A stretch of 23,651 nucleotides of DNA from a virus, in IMG/VR virus record IMGVR_UViG_3300030109_001855, positions 1 through 23,651 of that record; one strand, given 5' to 3'. The stretch's first letter is position 1; every line of letters starts with the position of its first letter. Position numbers and translations under genes: made by a program. Positions 21,437 to 23,651 of the stretch are shown here, in pieces. Under the pieces are notes generated by a model, which did no database searches, was not told the origin of the DNA, and saw nothing but the letters and a program-made list of their open reading frames with translations.

Positions 21437-22150
21437 ATGTACCAATTGAAGAATTACATGTTGTCCATGCAATCGCACTGGATGATCAACCAGAACACTT
21501 ACCAAGCGGTTCAAGACTCTTTGCCTGCAATCACAAAGTACACGGCGCAACGAGGCATGGATAGGATGGAGCGCACGCCAATTCAAAAGATGGTTAAGAA
21601 CCCATTCCCAGATGTGTACACGGTTCCTTTGTTCAGAAGAAGCTGGTGCAAGATGATGTGCCAAGAGATTGAGCATATGAAGAAAGAGTTTGGGTTTGAA
21701 TCTAATCAAGATGAAGACCTGCTCAGACAGATCCCAGAGATTGTACTACGGGAGAAATGTGCGGATCTTTATACAAACATGTGGTTTGTGGTGCGTACTG
21801 TGATCAATCCCATCATCATGGCATTGTGGCAACGCAGCTGTGGCGATCCTGCAACGATACAGATTGCTAACTACAATCTGGGGGAGACAGGCATGGGTCA
21901 TTGGCACCATGATGACTCAGCAGATATTAGTGTGGTTGTACCACTCAACACGGGATCATATACAGGCGGCGGAACTGAGTTCCATAACCATGGCAAGCTC
22001 AAGCCTTTGCCCAACGGCCATGGTTTAATCTTCCCATCCTTCACCCACTCACACAGAGGCCTGCCAGTCAGCAAAGGCGATAGGTATCTTTTAGTCTTCT
22101 GGCTATGCGATAAAGAGCGTGTCGTCGAGCTGCATCAAAACCTTCCCTAA
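21437..22150 (+). CDS. 2-oxoglutarate/Fe(II)-dependent dioxygenase (prolyl-hydroxylase-like)
   Basis: The product is expected to oxidise a substrate with O2 and 2-oxoglutarate, using iron held by a His-x-Asp...His triad. The motif GHWHHDDSADISVVVPLN holds the first two ligands (His157/158 with Asp159/160). PSFTHSHRGLPV gives the distal His (about residue 206). GDRYLLVFWL provides the Arg (about 216) that binds 2-oxoglutarate. GGGTEFH and the double-stranded beta-helix spacing fit the P4H-like group, common in marine phages. The start is uncertain: ATGs at 21425, 21437 and 21458 are in frame without a strong ribosome-binding site, and 21425 lies in the -10. Targets may be a protein, nucleobase or metabolite. 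The gene stands apart from the structural operon, opposite a small regulator operon. Confidence 0.88.
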   Translation: MYQLKNYMLSMQSHWMINQNTYQAVQDSLPAITKYTAQRGMDRMERTPIQKMVKNPFPDVYTVPLFRRSWCKMMCQEIEHMKKEFGFESNQDEDLLRQIPEIVLREKCADLYTNMWFVVRTVINPIIMALWQRSCGDPATIQIANYNLGETGMGHWHHDDSADISVVVPLNTGSYTGGGTEFHNHGKLKPLPNGHGLIFPSFTHSHRGLPVSKGDRYLLVFWLCDKERVVELHQNLP

Positions 22151-22168
22151 CTTCCCCTAAAAAATAAT

Positions 22169-22192
22169 TGCAAATAATTATAAATATTTGCA
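22169..22192. promoter_or_regulatory. 8-bp inverted repeat upstream of promoter copy 2
   Basis: Perfect arms TGCAAATA (22169-22176) and TATTTGCA (22185-22192) are separated by eight bases and end seven bases before the -35 region. The right arm with flanks (ATATTTGCATAA) is also found before promoter copy 1 (about 1972-1983), so it may be part of a shared control region. Confidence 0.45.
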
Positions 22193-22199
22193 TAAAGTT

Positions 22200-22229
22200 G
22201 TGTACATCGACACGGGATTAGTTCATAAT
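22200..22229 (+). promoter_or_regulatory. Promoter, copy 2 of the CGACACGGGAT element
   Basis: GTGTAC (22200-22205), the core CGACACGGGAT (22208-22218) and CATAAT (22224-22229) have the same geometry as copies 1 and 3: 18 bases between hexamers and five between core and -10. The transcript would start near 22236, about 32 bases before the ATG at 22268. Confidence 0.78.
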
Positions 22230-22247
22230 ACTCCTGAATTGAGAAAT

Positions 22248-22267
22248 AACTAACCGGAGATACGAAG
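22248..22267 (+). promoter_or_regulatory. Shared leader/ribosome-binding sequence, copy A
   Basis: AACTAACCGGAGATACGAAG precedes the ATG at 22268. Nearly the same sequence precedes the genes at 22738 and 23012. CGGAG is the Shine-Dalgarno part; conservation extends well beyond what ribosome binding requires. Confidence 0.75.
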
Positions 22268-22594
22268 ATGAATGGACTAATAGCAGAGCAGCACATTAAG
22301 TATGTTCCCTCTAACGAGCAGCATGATGATTATTTCCAAGTTGTGGAAGCTGCTCAGAAAGAACTTGAGTCAGAAGTTGAAAAGCTGGGGTTCAGGGTTG
22401 AGGATGAATGGATTCTTGGTTTTGGAACTGAATACTTTAAGAACGCAGGGACAGCGAAGCGAAGCCTGAGAAATCTTGGCAAGGACGAGGCTACTAGGGA
22501 TAGCTCGATTATTGGCTTTGTTTTTGAAACCCCTTCAAACGGAGTTTACGATCAATCGATCACTTTCTACTGGGTCAATGTTGAGCGAATTTAA
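22268..22594 (+). CDS. Small phage protein of unknown function
   Basis: This 108-residue protein starts behind the shared AACTAACCGGAGATA leader and has its own element-type promoter and a strong terminator, so it is a complete single-gene unit. The N-terminal half is helical and acidic (DDYFQVVEAAQKELESEVEK). The C-terminal half looks like a mixed alpha/beta fold with strands SIIGFVFETP and QSITFYWVNVE. No known motif, signal peptide or membrane segment is visible. By genomic position and promoter type it is probably an early or host-takeover protein; this is inference. Confidence 0.68.
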   Translation: MNGLIAEQHIKYVPSNEQHDDYFQVVEAAQKELESEVEKLGFRVEDEWILGFGTEYFKNAGTAKRSLRNLGKDEATRDSSIIGFVFETPSNGVYDQSITFYWVNVERI

Positions 22595-22609
22595 AAGCGC
22601 TAGATCAAG

Positions 22610-22633
22610 GGCCACGCAAGTGGCCTTTTTTTT
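22610..22633 (+). terminator. Strong rho-independent terminator
   Basis: GGCCAC and GTGGCC form a perfect six-base stem closing a GCAA tetraloop, followed immediately by eight T residues. It ends the transcript of the gene at 22268. Confidence 0.93.
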
Positions 22634-22667
22634 GCCTAAAAATAATGTGTTTTATTAGTATAAATAG

Positions 22668-22697
22668 TTGTACATCGACACGGGATTCATGTATATT
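22668..22697 (+). promoter_or_regulatory. Promoter, copy 3 of the CGACACGGGAT element
   Basis: TTGTAC (22668-22673), CGACACGGGAT (22676-22686) and TATATT (22692-22697) again show the 18-base hexamer spacing and the five-base core-to--10 offset. Bases immediately upstream of the core (GTACAT) are shared with copy 2. Confidence 0.78.
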
Positions 22698-22719
22698 TAT
22701 AACCATTGAATTGATAAAC

Positions 22720-22737
22720 AACTAACCGGAGATAAAG
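22720..22737 (+). promoter_or_regulatory. Shared leader/ribosome-binding sequence, copy B
   Basis: AACTAACCGGAGATAAAG stands directly before the ATG at 22738. It matches copy A for its first 15 bases and lacks only the CG and one A near the start codon. Confidence 0.75.
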
Positions 22738-22932
22738 ATGTTAATACTAAAGATTGATCAAGTGCTAAGAAACGACATGATAAAAATTGCTGAAGCATCC
22801 TCTGCAAAAATGACTGTTGAGATGGAAGCTTTTATCAACAAACTAATCGAAGACGGCAAATACGCCAAGCCTACCGAGGACGAGTTTGATTTGTTTGACG
22901 AGCTTTTTGACGCGATGGAAGACGCTGCTTAA
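22738..22932 (+). CDS. Small acidic protein with ribbon-helix-helix-like N-terminus
   Basis: The 64-residue product begins with a short strand LILKID, then a helix VLRNDMIKIAEASS and a second helix TVEMEAFINKLIEDG (about residues 26-40). This arrangement resembles CopG/Arc-type ribbon-helix-helix proteins. The C-terminal 20 residues are strongly acidic (DEFDLFDELFDAMEDA), unusual for a DNA binder and possibly a protein-interaction or DNA-mimic tail. Expression is from its own element-type promoter and the conserved leader. A regulator or an inhibitor of a host protein are both possible; no direct proof exists. Confidence 0.65.
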   Translation: MLILKIDQVLRNDMIKIAEASSAKMTVEMEAFINKLIEDGKYAKPTEDEFDLFDELFDAMEDAA

Positions 22933-22948
22933 TTCCAACTGATGAGCT

Positions 22949-22967
22949 GCGGGGGTAGTTCCCCCGC
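22949..22967 (+). promoter_or_regulatory. Strong GC hairpin without T run between small genes
   Basis: GCGGGGG and CCCCCGC form a perfect seven-base stem with a TAGTT loop. No T tract follows, so it is not a classical terminator. It lies between the stop at 22932 and the leader of the gene at 23012, which has no visible promoter of its own. It may be an RNA processing or stabilising element allowing partial read-through. Confidence 0.6.
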
Positions 22968-22991
22968 CGAAACCGAAGGGTCTTGGATAAC

Positions 22992-23011
22992 TAATTAACC
23001 GGAGATACGAA
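22992..23011 (+). promoter_or_regulatory. Shared leader/ribosome-binding sequence, copy C
   Basis: TAATTAACCGGAGATACGAA precedes the ATG at 23012. The part TAACCGGAGATACGAA is identical to copy A. Unlike copies A and B, no CGACACGGGAT promoter is found upstream. Confidence 0.7.
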
Positions 23012-23239
23012 ATGGATTTACTTGAAATGATTGTCGAAGAAGAAGCGCAAATGTTCCAAGGACACATTGATTGCGAACAAGGTATTGGATCTGGAGAAAT
23101 CTCAGATTGTGTTGACAGGATCTTGGAAGCTGCACGCAACGAGCTTGACGAGGACACTGTCGCGGTTATCACTGCCGCTCCTGAGTTCACCATTCGCCCT
23201 ATGATCAACGATGCAATTCGCAATATGGAGGCGGCGTAA
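23012..23239 (+). CDS. Small acidic phage protein of unknown function
   Basis: This 75-residue protein starts behind the shared leader. It is acidic and mostly helical (DLLEMIVEEEAQMFQGHIDC, then DCVDRILEAARNELDEDTVA), ending in FTIRPMINDAIRNMEAA. Two Cys residues lie 13 positions apart (HIDCEQ and SDCVDR). No family is recognised. It is probably co-transcribed with the gene at 22738 through the hairpin region, and followed after 23 bases by another gene with a GGAGGAG site. Confidence 0.65.
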   Translation: MDLLEMIVEEEAQMFQGHIDCEQGIGSGEISDCVDRILEAARNELDEDTVAVITAAPEFTIRPMINDAIRNMEAA

Positions 23240-23245
23240 GCCGTC
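23230..23245 (+). promoter_or_regulatory. Hairpin overlapping the stop codon of the preceding gene
   Basis: GGCGGC and GCCGTC pair (five Watson-Crick pairs and one G-U) around a GTAA tetraloop that contains part of the TAA stop at 23237-23239. It lies just before the ribosome-binding site of the next gene and could influence coupling or processing. Confidence 0.45.
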
Positions 23246-23262
23246 TTCTGGAGGAGATAACA

Positions 23263-23651
23263 ATGGAAAACATTAGACAAAACATGCCAAGCGGATTGAC
23301 CAGAAAGCAACGCTCTTTACTCATGCAGGCTTATGACATTGCAGAAGGGTTGAACGCCTCCTTTACTTATGACGTTTTGACAAGTGGAGCGCCTACAATT
23401 TGTGACAACAATAAATTGATGATTGGGATTATCGGAAACACACCAGAAGGGTATTCTTCCAAAACACTAGGAATTGCAAAGTACAGTTTTATTGCTACTT
23501 TTGGAGTTAAGGGCGGAGTTAAAAACGCATCAATTTCTGTTTATCGTGAAGATAACTCTTGTGCAATCCGGTATACCGATCATGAATTAAAATTGTTAGC
23601 TAAAGACTTTGATTTTTTTCATGCCATGTTGGAATACAAAGCAAAAAAGCA
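23263..23651 (+). CDS. N-terminal part of an unknown phage protein (runs off the window)
   Basis: An ATG at 23263 follows GGAGGAG at good spacing and opens a frame of 129 codons that is still open at the window end. The visible sequence has a basic helical start (MPSGLTRKQRSLLMQAYDIA) and then strands such as LMIGIIGNTPEG and SFIATFGVKGG, with NASISVYRED and AIRYTDHELKLLAKDFDFF later. This suggests a soluble alpha/beta protein. There is no recognisable motif. It belongs to the run of small genes that share leader-type ribosome-binding sequences, so it is likely co-expressed with the gene at 23012. Confidence 0.75.
   Translation, partial: MENIRQNMPSGLTRKQRSLLMQAYDIAEGLNASFTYDVLTSGAPTICDNNKLMIGIIGNTPEGYSSKTLGIAKYSFIATFGVKGGVKNASISVYREDNSCAIRYTDHELKLLAKDFDFFHAMLEYKAKK

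Noticed and set aside
21948-21960. ACACGGGATCATA as another copy of the promoter element
   Set aside because: Only nine core bases match; it lies inside the conserved dioxygenase coding sequence, lacks the CG at the core's start and has no -35-like hexamer at the right distance.

Overview
The window is part of a tailed double-stranded DNA bacteriophage genome. Nearly every base is coding, genes overlap or abut, and the gene order is that of a virion module. The set of head-tail adaptor, gp10-like nozzle and several large internal proteins, with no tape-measure, sheath or tail-tube gene, points to a short-tailed (podovirus) morphology. Many proteins look like families I know mainly from uncultured marine phages, so a marine bacterial host is likely. 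The host itself cannot be named from the sequence. No tRNA, rRNA, insertion sequence, CRISPR array or integrase is visible.

Region 1 (2-1913) is a capsid block: the end of an upstream protein, a small head protein and the HK97-fold major capsid protein, closed by a strong terminator. Region 2 (1962-3969) is a self-contained cassette: promoter, SNF2-family helicase and terminator, placed in the middle of the structural genes. Region 3 (3971-20959) has its own promoter and runs rightward without a gap. It holds two small structural proteins, a Gly/Phe/Met/Arg-rich low-complexity protein, three small very basic proteins (two DUF5872-like and one 59-residue repeat protein), a conserved phage protein, the head-tail adaptors, a Rossmann-like enzyme candidate, a small structural protein and the tail nozzle. 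It ends with four large proteins that are probably carried inside the virion and ejected with the DNA.

Region 4 (20951-22150) changes direction. A two-gene leftward operon (a ribbon-helix-helix-like protein and an acidic protein) is convergent with the structural operon. It is divergent from a rightward 2-oxoglutarate/Fe(II) dioxygenase, and the two promoters are packed back to back. Region 5 (22169-23651) is a run of very small proteins of unknown function, probably expressed early. They share a promoter core and a leader/ribosome-binding sequence, and are separated by RNA hairpins.

The most informative signal is a promoter element with the invariant core CGACACGGGAT placed between -35-like and -10 hexamers at constant spacing. 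It occurs upstream of the helicase (1976-2005) and of two small genes (22200-22229 and 22668-22697). This ties the helicase, although it lies among late genes, to the small-gene regulon almost 20 kb away. Functions were assigned by reading motifs and by remembered family resemblance. No database search was run.
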